A stretch of DNA of 43,992 nt from Clostridium sp. CAG:411 (GCA_000437275.1 FR899675.1:3836-47827), one strand, 5' to 3'; numbered from the stretch's first letter, positions 1-8,319 are shown. Translations and numbers: made by a program. The notes: generated by a model from the sequence alone, not told the origin.

Positions 1-37
1 CCGTTGCAGATAAAATTAGTTTTTTTGTTCTTCTCAT
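1..37 (-). CDS. 5' end of an exported-protein gene, cut by the window edge
   Basis: Only the first 12 codons are present. On the minus strand a GGAGG ribosome binding site at about 45-50 is followed by an ATG at 35-37. The visible N-terminus reads MRRTKKLILSAT, a short basic stretch running into hydrophobic residues, as expected at the start of a signal peptide or membrane anchor. The product cannot be identified from this fragment. The start is supported by the binding site and its spacing. Confidence 0.55.
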   Translation of the reverse strand, partial: MRRTKKLILSAT

Positions 38-100
38 AATCATTCCTCCATGTTTTCCTTACAACTCTGTAAACCATTTTTGAAAACAGATTGCTGTGAG

Positions 101-120
101 CTTGTAATCATTCTTACAAG
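101..120. repeat. 20-bp inverted repeat upstream of the edge gene
   Basis: CTTGTAA (101-107) and TTACAAG (114-120) are perfect 7-bp arms around a 6-bp centre. It lies about 65 bp upstream of the partial minus-strand gene and has no T-run beside it, so an operator is more likely than a terminator. The bound regulator is unknown. The rest of 52-235 shows no gene and no convincing promoter. Confidence 0.4.
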
Positions 121-235
121 ATTCATCATAACATGGGGTTGTAAATACCAAATTGTATTTATGAAAAACTTGTGTAAAACTTAACTATGCAAAATCTATT
201 CGAACGAAAAAAATACAATCAAATACTTTCTTCTA

Positions 236-796
236 TTATTCTTCCTTTAAATCACGATAATCATTTCGAGCAAAACGATGATAAGTAATGCCAAAGTCAT
301 CCTCTTCCAGACAATATACATAAGGGTCCACTCTGGAATCTGCAAAATAAAGAACCGTTCCCAAGCCGTCCTGTTCCTTATCTACGATATAGGTTGTGCC
401 CTCCTTTTTTGCATACTCCTCGAAAAGATATAACATCTCTTCCATTTTTTGCCTTTTTAGTGCTTCTAAAAATAATTTTAAAAATTCTGGTTCCTCTACA
501 AATTGCTCCACATACTGACAGCCATCTTTTCCTATTTCAATACATAATCTGTCACCTGCTGCCGTAGTAGTAATGTCCCCAAGAAATGCTGCCTTACTTT
601 GCAAATACTCTGTTACAGCTTTTACAAGTTTATCTATCTCTATGATATCCTCGACTTCTAAAAATTCACATAATGATTTTTTCGGATAATATAAACGAAT
701 GTCCTGATCAAGACTTCCTATTTTTAATTGCCACTCTTTCATCGTATCTAGCACATGCTTCTCTAATGTAAGTTTGATTTGATTTGTCTCTTTCAT
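236..796 (-). CDS. DUF3877-like hypothetical protein
   Basis: This is a 186-residue soluble, acidic protein with no signal peptide or membrane segment. The N-terminal part (IRLYYPKKSLCEFL at about 33-46) resembles DUF3877, a family of unknown function that I associate with Lachnospiraceae. That assignment is from memory and was not searched. The start is supported by an AGGAGG site a few bases upstream (about 802-808). The gene is monocistronic and divergent from the ECF transporter gene. No function is proposed. Confidence 0.75.
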   Translation of the reverse strand: MKETNQIKLTLEKHVLDTMKEWQLKIGSLDQDIRLYYPKKSLCEFLEVEDIIEIDKLVKAVTEYLQSKAAFLGDITTTAAGDRLCIEIGKDGCQYVEQFVEEPEFLKLFLEALKRQKMEEMLYLFEEYAKKEGTTYIVDKEQDGLGTVLYFADSRVDPYVYCLEEDDFGITYHRFARNDYRDLKEE

Positions 797-912
797 TATA
801 ATCCTCCTGCCTTTTTTCTTCAGTTTACACTAACGGACTTTATAAGTAAAGCATACAACATAGTTCTTTGTTGTAGCATTTTCCCATCCTGTTATGTTTC
901 AGAAGCAATATC

Positions 913-949
913 ATCTGACCTTATCATTTTCTTTTGAATAAGGTCAGAT
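913..949. repeat. Long inverted repeat next to a -10-like box upstream of the ECF S gene
   Basis: ATCTGACCTTAT (913-924) and ATAAGGTCAGAT (938-949) are perfect 12-bp arms with a 13-nt centre. A TATAAT hexamer follows at 951-956. The sequence after the hairpin is not a clean T-run. I read it as an operator overlapping a promoter rather than a terminator. The core ATCTGA recurs nearby (about 966-972 and 990-995), and a 9-bp direct repeat TACCAGTTT occurs at 956-964 and 1001-1009. This pattern suits a regulated promoter for the vitamin-type transporter downstream. Confidence 0.45.
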
Positions 950-998
950 TTATAATACCAGTTTTATCTGACATTACAAATCTGTTTGAATCTGATTA

Positions 999-1027
999 TT
1001 TACCAGTTTAAGGCTGTACTTTATGAT
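999..1027 (+). promoter_or_regulatory. Possible promoter of the ECF S-component gene
   Basis: TTTACC (999-1004) lies 17 bp before TATGAT (1022-1027), about 60 bp upstream of the chosen start. The TATAAT at 951-956 is an alternative -10 box but lacks a good -35. Either could drive the operon. Confidence 0.35.
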
Positions 1028-1087
1028 GATAGGAAGGAATATTTAAAAGATATAGGAAAAAATAACAAAAGAAATGAGGAAAATCAC

Positions 1088-1612
1088 ATGGAAACAAAAA
1101 CAACAACCAACGCAAAAATTACAACCAAAGAGTTAGTTATTACGGCTCTGTTTATTGCATTAACTTATGTCTTTACTGCATTTATTAATGTCAAATTACC
1201 AATTGCCGCAAATGGTGGATTGATTCATCTTGGTAATATTCCATTGTTCATAGGTGCTATTCTTTTTGGTAAAAGAACAGGTTGTCTTGCAGGTGGTATT
1301 GGAATGGGCTTATTCGACCTTTTATCTGGTTGGACTGCATGGGCTCCATTTACACTGATTATTGTTGGCCTTATGGGATATGTAGTAGGTGCAATTACAG
1401 AAAACCGTAAAAAATATGGCTGGTATATATTAGCACTTGTAGCTGCCTGTGCAATCAAAGTTGTTGGTTATTATATTGCAGAAATTATCTTATACGGAAA
1501 CTTCTTAGCACCAGTAAGTTCTATTCCTGGAAACTTGCTTCAAATCGGAGTTGCCGCAGTTGTGACACTAATTATTATTGAACCTTTAAGAATTGCTGCT
1601 GAACGTATTTAA
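1088..1612 (+). CDS. ECF transporter S component (PF07155/COG4720 type), possibly vitamin B6-related
   Basis: This 174-residue integral membrane protein is the substrate-binding (S) subunit of an energy-coupling factor importer. It would need the shared EcfA/EcfA'/EcfT module, which is not in this window. About five or six hydrophobic segments are visible. The family motifs are clear: ITTKELVITALFIALTYV near the N-terminus, then IAANGGLIHLGN and GMGLFDLLSGWTAWAPFT in the middle. The start at METKTTT follows a GAGGAAAA site; an upstream in-frame ATG at 986 lacks one. COG4720 members next to a class V aminotransferase have been linked to pyridoxine-type substrates (PdxU2). That substrate is inferred from context, not visible in the sequence. 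Confidence 0.85.
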   Translation: METKTTTNAKITTKELVITALFIALTYVFTAFINVKLPIAANGGLIHLGNIPLFIGAILFGKRTGCLAGGIGMGLFDLLSGWTAWAPFTLIIVGLMGYVVGAITENRKKYGWYILALVAACAIKVVGYYIAEIILYGNFLAPVSSIPGNLLQIGVAAVVTLIIIEPLRIAAERI

Positions 1613-1619
1613 CACGATC

Positions 1620-1733
1620 AAGCAAGACCCCCACTTCTATTGCACAGGGCAATAAATGGCGGGTGGGGACTTGCTTGTATCAGGAGGGGTACAAGCCCCT
1701 TCTGATATGCTGCACTAGCAGCGAATATCCGCT
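1620..1733 (+). ncRNA. Structured GC-rich spacer between the ECF S gene and the aminotransferase; class unknown
   Basis: The 147-nt spacer holds several nested or competing stems. Stem A pairs 1620-1634 with 1663-1676 (AAGCAAG/CTTGCTT plus CCCCAC/GTGGGG) and encloses a 6-bp hairpin at 1638-1643/1649-1654. Stem B pairs 1678-1689 with 1696-1707 (12 bp, one G-T) with loop TACAAG. Stem C pairs 1709-1713 with 1718-1722. Two alternatives compete: GCTTGTA (1673-1679) can pair with TACAAGC (1690-1696) against stems A and B, and AGCG (1720-1723) with CGCT (1730-1733) against stem C. No T-run follows, and the aminotransferase binding site at 1747-1751 is outside the stems. It could be a cis-regulatory RNA, a processing signal, or a mobile palindromic repeat. 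Confidence 0.5.
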
Positions 1734-1759
1734 TAACAATGAAAAATGGAGGAATCATT

Positions 1760-2887
1760 ATGTACGAAATCATGACACCTGGACCTACACAGGTCGCAGA
1801 AAATGTAAGACTGGCAAGAAGTGAAGCTTGTACAAACCCTGATTTGGACAAGGAATTTTATGACTTTTATCGTAATACATGCAAGCTTTTCAGCAAACTC
1901 GTAAAAACAGAAAATGAAACGTTAATCTTAGGTGGCGAAGGTATTCTAGGTCTAGAAGCTGCCTGTGCATCCCTTACAGAAGCGGGTGACCGTGTACTGG
2001 TTTTGGATAACGGTGTATTTGGAAAAGGATTCAAAGATTTTGTAACTATGTATGGTGGAACTCCTGTTTTGCATACAACAGACTATCACCTTCCAATCGA
2101 TGTGGATGCGTTAGACCAATATTTGCAAAAGGATTCAAATTTCAAATATGCCACTGTAGTACACTGTGACACACCAAGTGGTATGTGCAACCCGATCAAA
2201 GAGATTTGCAACCTGCTAAAATCCTACGGTATTCTTACTGTTGTTGATTCTGTTTCTGCCATGTTTGGTGAGGAAATGGATGTAGATGCATTCCAGATTG
2301 ATATTTTATTGGGTGGTTCACAGAAGGTTATTTCTGCACCTCCAGGACTTACACTTGTAACCATGAGTGAGGATGCAAAGGCAACAATGAAAAATCGCAA
2401 AACTCCAATTGCTTCTTTTTATGCTAACCTTCTTACTTTTGAAAACTACTATGAAAATCAATGGTTTCCATATACAATGCCAATCAGCGACATAAAAGGA
2501 CTGGCACAGGCATTAAAAAATATTGAACAGGATACGGATATTGTAACCCGCCATCAAAACATTTCAAAACGTGTACGCTACGCTGTACAAAAATGTGGGT
2601 TAGAGCTTTATCAAAAAGATGGCTTTTGCGGAACCGTAACCGTAATTAAAGTACCAGGTCAGGTAACCGCATCCGCTATTTTAGAGAAAATGCGCTTAGA
2701 ACATCAGATTATGATTGCTGGTTCTTTTGATGTAATGGAAGGCCAGGTTCTTCGTATTGGACATATGGGAGAAAATTGTCGGGAAGATAAAGTAAGACGT
2801 ACATTACATGCCTTGCAACTTGTATTAACAGAATTAGGTGTAACACTTTTGGATGATTTAGAAAAATGTTTCATGGAAAAGCAGTGA
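1760..2887 (+). CDS. Class V PLP-dependent aminotransferase (alanine-glyoxylate / pyridoxamine-pyruvate type)
   Basis: This is a 375-residue cytosolic aminotransferase of the alanine-glyoxylate/serine-pyruvate group. The family landmarks are TPGPTQ at the N-terminus, the VDSVSA motif with its PLP-contacting Asp at about 161-166, and GGSQK with the Schiff-base lysine K189. The start at 1760 follows a GGAGG site; an upstream ATG at 1739 overlaps that site's leader and is less likely. It follows the ECF S gene on the same strand, suggesting co-transcription through the structured spacer. Pyridoxamine-pyruvate transaminase belongs to this fold group, which would fit a B6-salvage pair. 2-aminoethylphosphonate or glyoxylate transamination cannot be excluded. 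Confidence 0.85.
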   Translation: MYEIMTPGPTQVAENVRLARSEACTNPDLDKEFYDFYRNTCKLFSKLVKTENETLILGGEGILGLEAACASLTEAGDRVLVLDNGVFGKGFKDFVTMYGGTPVLHTTDYHLPIDVDALDQYLQKDSNFKYATVVHCDTPSGMCNPIKEICNLLKSYGILTVVDSVSAMFGEEMDVDAFQIDILLGGSQKVISAPPGLTLVTMSEDAKATMKNRKTPIASFYANLLTFENYYENQWFPYTMPISDIKGLAQALKNIEQDTDIVTRHQNISKRVRYAVQKCGLELYQKDGFCGTVTVIKVPGQVTASAILEKMRLEHQIMIAGSFDVMEGQVLRIGHMGENCREDKVRRTLHALQLVLTELGVTLLDDLEKCFMEKQ

Positions 2888-2891
2888 ATCT

Positions 2892-2926
2892 AACAGGCGT
2901 GTCCGTTTTGTGACACGCCTGTTTTA
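2892..2926 (+). terminator. Terminator after the aminotransferase gene
   Basis: AACAGGCGTGTC (2892-2903) pairs perfectly with GACACGCCTGTT (2912-2923), followed by a short T-run. The same hairpin also sits at the 3' end of the convergent ABC ATPase gene and may work in both directions. Confidence 0.85.
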
Positions 2927-2929
2927 TCA

Positions 2930-3697
2930 TTACCACCCTAAATCCATGAGCCAAGTATTTAATCTTCTCTCTTTGTCTAATTCCTGCAATCCTTTCTCCT
3001 CTGGTGCCAGATATTCCCCTTTTATCGTTCCATCAACAATATATAGCACTCTTTTACATTTTGCTGCTACCTTAACATCATGTGTAACCATCATAATGGT
3101 GGTACCCTCTTGATTCAATCGAACCAATTCCTCCATAACTTCCGCAGAAGCCATTCGGTTTAAAGCCCCCGTTGGTTCATCCGCAAATAGCAATTTCGGA
3201 TCGTTCATCATACTTCTGCATATACAAGCTCTTTGCAATTGTCCACCTGATACTTCATTAATGTCATTCTCCGCAACCTCTATAATAGACAGTTTCCGCA
3301 TCAGTTCTTCTGCTCTTTGTATCTTTTCTTTTCTACTTTCGTTCCTCTTTTTGCTTTCTATAGCAGGCAAAACGATATTATCTAAGATTGTTAAATTTTT
3401 CATCATGTACATCTGCTGAAAAATGAATCCCATATCGTCTAATCTGACATTTGCCAGCTCATTTGCTGTTAATTTTGTTATATCTTTCCCGTCAAATACA
3501 ACTGTCCCACTTGTAGGTACATCCATTCCCGATACGGCATATAGCAACGTAGATTTTCCAGAACCAGAGGGTCCCATGATTGCTACCATATCTCCTTCTT
3601 TTACTTGAAAGCATATATTTCTTAATACATTGTTCTGTCGTTTGTCTAATATATAAGTCTTACATAAATCCTTTACATCTAATATTACATTTTCCAT
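2930..3697 (-). CDS. ABC transporter ATP-binding protein (MacB/BceA-like)
   Basis: This 255-residue ATPase powers the adjacent FtsX-type permease. Walker A is GPSGSGKST at residues 42-50, the signature is VSGGQLQRA around 145, Walker B is LLFADEPTGAL around 168, and the H-loop is VTHD. The FADEPTGAL signature and length match the MacB/LolD/BceA group, which handles peptides, antibiotics or lipoproteins at the membrane and not solute uptake. It starts after an AGGAGA site 16 nt beyond the permease stop, so both are in one transcript with the kinase and regulator genes upstream. Likely role: peptide-antibiotic sensing or resistance. Confidence 0.92.
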   Translation of the reverse strand: MENVILDVKDLCKTYILDKRQNNVLRNICFQVKEGDMVAIMGPSGSGKSTLLYAVSGMDVPTSGTVVFDGKDITKLTANELANVRLDDMGFIFQQMYMMKNLTILDNIVLPAIESKKRNESRKEKIQRAEELMRKLSIIEVAENDINEVSGGQLQRACICRSMMNDPKLLFADEPTGALNRMASAEVMEELVRLNQEGTTIMMVTHDVKVAAKCKRVLYIVDGTIKGEYLAPEEKGLQELDKERRLNTWLMDLGW

Positions 3698-3712
3698 TTT
3701 ATTCTCTCCTAT

Positions 3713-6076
3713 CTATTCAACATTCACAAGCTCTCTACTACTAATCTTCTTTGTAAAAAGTGCAGCAATTGATGCTGAGATACCTGTAATCAACAAAACA
3801 ATTCCAGGATATAACACTACTAACGAAAAAGGATTAAAATAGTATTTCACATTTTCTGCTCCCATCATATGCCAGATTGGATTACACCACAACTTTGTGA
3901 CTGGTACTGTCAAAAGAATTGCAGCTACTTCTGCTATTATCCCCACAAGCATAAATCGCTTGATCTGCCACTTAACAATGACACGATTTTTAAAACCAAT
4001 GGATTTTAAGAATGCAATCTGCCCTGCTTCATCTGCTATAAATGTTCTTTCCATTAGTACCGTTACTAAAATGACTACAAGACAGGTAATGCACAAAAGA
4101 AGTTTACTTACGGCCTCCATTGTTCCTACCACCCCGATACAATCAGAGCAATATTGTTCCGCATTTAGCACATCCTCCACATCATACATCTTTTTTATCT
4201 TCTCTATTCTACTTGCAATCTCTTTTTTATTTGGATGATCCGCAAAATCAATTTGAAATGCCATCATTGCACTGGAATACTTCATAGACGTTGGTGCATC
4301 CTGATGAAGTCTTATCACCTTTCCCAATTGATTTAAGGTCTGAAAATATCCTACCACCATGCACTCTCTTTTTTCTGTTCCATAATCCATGGTTACCGTA
4401 TCACCTATTTTTGCATGGATTTGCTTTGCAATCGTAGGCGTAATGGCGATTTCATCTGCATTTTGTGGAGCAGAACCTTCTATGTATTCATAGTCCGTCG
4501 TTTTCGTCTTTTTATTTTGTTGACATGTTATACCAGTAAACACCTTTCCATTTGATTCAAAATTATATTTATACCAAACTTCCATGCTGACTGTTCCTGC
4601 CATCCCATGCTCCTTTAAGTCACTCTCAATCCTTTTTATCTCCTGCGCTAAACCAGTATCTCCTCCCCGACCTATAAAATCCATTTTCATTAACTTTGCA
4701 TCTGTTATATAAACATCTGATTCCTTTCCAAATGTTGTAATAAGATTTTTACTTTTCATAGTATCTGTCACAAGCACAACTCCAAGCACAAAAATTGAAC
4801 ATAGAAAAAAGGATGCGATGATTGTAGCAAATCTTTTAGGTGAACTGCATATGTCATTCATTGCCATATACATAGAAACATTCGTATGTGTTTTTCGTAA
4901 AGAACATCCTCTTTTTTTCTTATACCGTTCTCCCGTCTGTCCATTTCGGATTGCATCTACTGGGGTAGCCTTTTTTACTCGCCCTGTGCATAGATAGGTA
5001 AATGCAACCATCAATAAAATAACCGCAATCGCACCTATCACATTTAACAGACTTCCTTTATCATTTCCCAGTACCATTTTTTTCGAAACGGAACGAATCA
5101 ACATATTCCCGAAAGGGAAACTAATCAGTAACCCTATACTTCCACCAACAACTGCCATAGCAAAATATTTGACTACATAAAGCCCCCTAATTTTCCTATC
5201 CTTAATACCAATTGCCTTCATCACACCAATTTCTCTAAATTCCTCATTAATGGAAAATGTTATGACGAATTTTAACAAAACAAAAGATACGATGATCAAA
5301 CATACACTTAATACCAATACAACCATGGCAACAATCATTTCCATTACATAACAAAGTTTTATGGTCGAACGGGTTCCATCAAATAATAGATTGGAAGCCC
5401 CTGATAATTCAGCCGAAAGAGCATCTACCTGATCCGAATCAATATAAAAAATGTAACCACTCTTCTCCGCCAGGCTTTTATCCTGCGCAAATATTTGATA
5501 ATCTTCCTCGTTTAACAATAATCTGATATTTCCCATCATCTCTGACCCCAGTAAGGCATCCTTTATCTCACCAGCGATACGGAATGCTTTCGATGTATTT
5601 CCCAATGTAACCTGCATATTATCTCCGATTTTCAAACCATTCTTTTTCAAAAATCCAGTCGTTACATAAATATCTCCTTTCTTTACTTTCGTAAGAATAC
5701 TGTTGTCTGTCTGAAAATATCGAATTCCTTTATTATCAATAGACTGCATCATCACTGCATTATTCTTCATATCAATATGTTTCTTATGCAGTGTTAAGTT
5801 ATCCTTAGACACCCAATATCCCTTCTCTACCCTATAACTTTTCACATTGGAGGATTGGTCTAATATTTTCCTCACACCCCCATCTCCCCCTTGGGTAATC
5901 ACCATATAATCTCCAATTCCTGCTTTGTCCAAAAAATAATCGGTTCCATTCATAACCGTTATAACATTACTTAATCCACTGGATACAAAAGTTGCAGCAA
6001 GAATTGTAAATAACAGTAAAATAATATTCATTGTCTTTTTTCGTTTTACATCTCGTTTCAAAATATCTAAATACAT
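3713..6076 (-). CDS. FtsX-type ABC transporter permease, two-module
   Basis: This 787-residue membrane protein pairs with the ATPase just downstream. An N-terminal transmembrane helix (about 15-35) is followed by an extracellular domain of about 200 residues. A three-helix FtsX block sits around 240-365, a further anchor around 415, a second extracellular domain to about 640, and a C-terminal FtsX block at about 655-785. Two extracellular domains and two FtsX blocks are typical of MacB-like exporters that are duplicated within one chain; BceB permeases have one large loop and ten helices. The start follows AAAGGAGGAAACCT. No truncation is visible. The substrate is probably a cationic peptide or lantibiotic (inference from the neighbouring kinase). 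Confidence 0.88.
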   Translation of the reverse strand: MYLDILKRDVKRKKTMNIILLLFTILAATFVSSGLSNVITVMNGTDYFLDKAGIGDYMVITQGGDGGVRKILDQSSNVKSYRVEKGYWVSKDNLTLHKKHIDMKNNAVMMQSIDNKGIRYFQTDNSILTKVKKGDIYVTTGFLKKNGLKIGDNMQVTLGNTSKAFRIAGEIKDALLGSEMMGNIRLLLNEEDYQIFAQDKSLAEKSGYIFYIDSDQVDALSAELSGASNLLFDGTRSTIKLCYVMEMIVAMVVLVLSVCLIIVSFVLLKFVITFSINEEFREIGVMKAIGIKDRKIRGLYVVKYFAMAVVGGSIGLLISFPFGNMLIRSVSKKMVLGNDKGSLLNVIGAIAVILLMVAFTYLCTGRVKKATPVDAIRNGQTGERYKKKRGCSLRKTHTNVSMYMAMNDICSSPKRFATIIASFFLCSIFVLGVVLVTDTMKSKNLITTFGKESDVYITDAKLMKMDFIGRGGDTGLAQEIKRIESDLKEHGMAGTVSMEVWYKYNFESNGKVFTGITCQQNKKTKTTDYEYIEGSAPQNADEIAITPTIAKQIHAKIGDTVTMDYGTEKRECMVVGYFQTLNQLGKVIRLHQDAPTSMKYSSAMMAFQIDFADHPNKKEIASRIEKIKKMYDVEDVLNAEQYCSDCIGVVGTMEAVSKLLLCITCLVVILVTVLMERTFIADEAGQIAFLKSIGFKNRVIVKWQIKRFMLVGIIAEVAAILLTVPVTKLWCNPIWHMMGAENVKYYFNPFSLVVLYPGIVLLITGISASIAALFTKKISSRELVNVE

Positions 6077-6156
6077 AGGTTTCCTCCTTTATTTTTCTAT
6101 GTACACTCAGGGTCTCTTTGTGCCTATTTTTGCAAAATGATTTTTTGTCAGACATG

Positions 6157-6236
6157 CACAAATTTGTGTGCAGCTGGCGGAAAATCAGCCACAAAGGTAG
6201 GTACAAGGGAGATGCCGAGAGTACCTTTGTATCTCC
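6157..6236. promoter_or_regulatory. Nested inverted repeats between the kinase gene and the ABC permease gene
   Basis: Three elements lie in this 247-bp spacer. CACAAATTTGTG (6157-6168) is a perfect palindrome. ACAAAGGTA (6191-6199) pairs with TACCTTTGT (6222-6230). GGAGAT (6208-6213) inside that loop pairs with ATCTCC (6231-6236) directly outside it, so the last two are interleaved. They could be binding sites for the neighbouring response regulator in front of the ABC genes, or alternative folds of the mRNA leader. No consensus promoter was found here. Confidence 0.4.
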
Positions 6237-6294
6237 ACTATACCTTGGAAATTATTAAATAATCCTTAAACCGATTTTATTTTTTCCCCTATAA

Positions 6295-6335
6295 CGAAAA
6301 AATGTAGTATGTTTGTTATCATACTACATTTTTCG
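6295..6335 (-). terminator. Terminator overlapping the end of the sensor kinase gene
   Basis: The arms at 6320-6335 and 6295-6311 form about 16 bp (CATACTACATTTTTCG and its complement with one bulge). The U-rich descending arm reads TTTTTTCG on the minus strand. The kinase stop codon (6324-6326) lies in the upstream arm. It should separate the regulator-kinase transcript from the ABC genes. Confidence 0.75.
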
Positions 6336-7547
6336 CAACACAATCGTTATCAAAAACCTATTTTCTATTATCCGAGCAAATATTTCTCCATCCATCTTAT
6401 GTAATATTTCTTTGCAGATGTAAAGACCTAGACCACTCCCTTTTACTTTTTTGCTATTACTACCTCGATAGAAGGAATCAAATACATGCATGATTTCGTC
6501 TTCTTTCAAACTACATGTTGTATTTTCCACTGTAATCAATTTACAGTTTTCTTCCTCCTGAAAGGAAATATGAATCTCCTTTCCATCCCCATATTTTATC
6601 GCATTTTCCATCACATTTTGCATGACTTCTACTGCTCGATTTACATCTCCATAAAGCAGACAGTCCTGGATTTTATCTACCAAAAACACAGTATGTAATT
6701 GTTCCGTTTTTTCCTTATAATACTTTGTTATGCTCCCTACTAGCGCAGATAAATAAAACTCCTGATTGCTAACTTTCAAATTTAAAAATTCTTCTCTGGA
6801 TGCATCTGCTATTTCATTTATATATTTCTTAATCTCCTCCGCATTTTTTTCAATGCCCAAAACAGCCTCCTGTTTTTTCTCCTCACTGTCATACAAATTC
6901 TGCGAAAGTGCCTTCGCATATAAATCAATAGCAGACAATGGAGTTTTTATGTCATGGGATAAGGACAACAATAACGTCTTTTTCTCTTTTACAAGCTCCA
7001 GTTCCCTTATTTTATCCTGCTCTAATTTTTCCCTGAGCATATCCAATCCCCAAAGAAATTGTCCAAAAAATTTACTTTTTTCCGCCTTTAATGGCACTGA
7101 TAAATTTCCTTTTGCCAATTCAGAAACTAGATGATTCATGGTATGAAAGGGCTGTATGATTTTTCTTCCAATCATCCAAAGCATACAAATGCTCCCTAAA
7201 AAAATAATACCAGAAATCCAAGCATTCATCCGTATTCCTTTTGCACTATTTTTCACCTGATATTCAAATCGATATAGTCCTCCATTTATCTCCTCTACTG
7301 TATAGGCATTGCTGCAACGCTGTTGAGGATCAAATTTTGATATTGCCAAAATAGTTTTGTACTGCCCCAAATCTATTTCTTCTACGTTTTTCCCCGCTTT
7401 CATTTCTTTCACGGCTCTTTGTATATCTACCCGATAACTTTTCTCCTGATTTTCTTTCCATGCTTTTCGAAGCATTCCATTACATCCAATCATCAGAATA
7501 ATCTCCACCAAAAGAAAAACGGTAACAAACTTTCTATAATTATTCAA
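6324..7547 (-). CDS. Membrane sensor histidine kinase
   Basis: This 407-residue kinase has two membrane helices (about 7-25 and 110-131) flanking an extracellular domain of about 85 residues. A HAMP-like linker (about 131-180) follows, then HisKA with the phosphorylated His in LSHDIKTPLSAI (H198), and HATPase_c with NVMENAIKYGDG and GSGLGLYICKEI. It overlaps the response regulator gene by 8 bp, so translation is coupled. The location next to a MacB-like exporter suggests sensing of envelope-active compounds. The extracellular domain is larger than in the BceS intramembrane kinases, so it may bind a ligand itself. Confidence 0.93.
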   Translation of the reverse strand: MNNYRKFVTVFLLVEIILMIGCNGMLRKAWKENQEKSYRVDIQRAVKEMKAGKNVEEIDLGQYKTILAISKFDPQQRCSNAYTVEEINGGLYRFEYQVKNSAKGIRMNAWISGIIFLGSICMLWMIGRKIIQPFHTMNHLVSELAKGNLSVPLKAEKSKFFGQFLWGLDMLREKLEQDKIRELELVKEKKTLLLSLSHDIKTPLSAIDLYAKALSQNLYDSEEKKQEAVLGIEKNAEEIKKYINEIADASREEFLNLKVSNQEFYLSALVGSITKYYKEKTEQLHTVFLVDKIQDCLLYGDVNRAVEVMQNVMENAIKYGDGKEIHISFQEEENCKLITVENTTCSLKEDEIMHVFDSFYRGSNSKKVKGSGLGLYICKEILHKMDGEIFARIIENRFLITIVLRKM

Positions 7548-8202
7548 ACCGATATCCTACTCCCCATTCTGTAATAATGTGCTTTGGATGCTTTGAATCC
7601 AGCTCTATCTTTTGTCGTAGCCATTTGATATGAACCGTCAATGTTTGCAACTCTGATTCGCTATCACTTCCCCATACAGAATTAAAAAGATATTCTTTCT
7701 TCAATGTAACTCCTTTATTTTCAATCAATAACTTTAATAATTCAAATTCTTTTATTGTAATAGCGACTTCTTTTTCGTCCACATACAGACGATGCTTTAC
7801 TATATTTAACTTTATATTTCCTTCCGTAATCTCATCCACCGCATACTTTCGCTTAAAAACACCTTTGATTTTGGCAAGTAATATATCAATATCATAGGGT
7901 TTTTCTATGTAATCATCCGCCCCCAAATTTAGCCCCTTCAGCTTATCTTCTTTCGCTGTCTTTGCACTAGCAATCAAGATATGCGCATTGGAACTTTCTC
8001 TTATTTTGCTACAAACCGAAAAACCATCCATGCCCGGAAGCATAAGATCCAAAATAATCAGTTTCGCACCATACCGTTCAAACAACTCCAGTGCCTTTTC
8101 CCCATTTTCAGCAATGCTGACTACATAATGTTCCTTGCGAAGAAAATCACTTAAAAGAGTGCCTATTTCCTTGTTATCCTCAACAATTATAATATCTAAC
8201 AT
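7540..8202 (-). CDS. OmpR/PhoB-family response regulator
   Basis: This 220-residue regulator has a receiver domain (1-120; acidic pair E8 D9, phospho-acceptor D52, switch S79, K101) and a winged-helix DNA-binding domain (about 125-220; ending WGVGYRFE). It is the first gene of the regulator-kinase pair. The start has only a weak site (TAGGT, 8-10 nt upstream), which may keep expression low. Likely targets are its own operon and the ABC genes downstream, where the inverted repeats at 6157-6236 are candidate binding sites. Confidence 0.93.
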   Translation of the reverse strand: MLDIIIVEDNKEIGTLLSDFLRKEHYVVSIAENGEKALELFERYGAKLIILDLMLPGMDGFSVCSKIRESSNAHILIASAKTAKEDKLKGLNLGADDYIEKPYDIDILLAKIKGVFKRKYAVDEITEGNIKLNIVKHRLYVDEKEVAITIKEFELLKLLIENKGVTLKKEYLFNSVWGSDSESELQTLTVHIKWLRQKIELDSKHPKHIITEWGVGYRFE

Positions 8203-8319
8203 ACTTTTTTACCTATAAACTTTCCATTTTGCCTAAAATAGGGCTCATCCTTGTCTGGTATATTTATACTATTAATCTCCTTGTAAAATAAAGTGGATGA
8301 CTCCCCCTCTCATAGTAAC

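Noticed and set aside
5967..6206. 79-codon minus-strand open frame at the start of the ABC permease gene
   Set aside because: It overlaps the permease start out of frame, and shows no binding site or family pattern.
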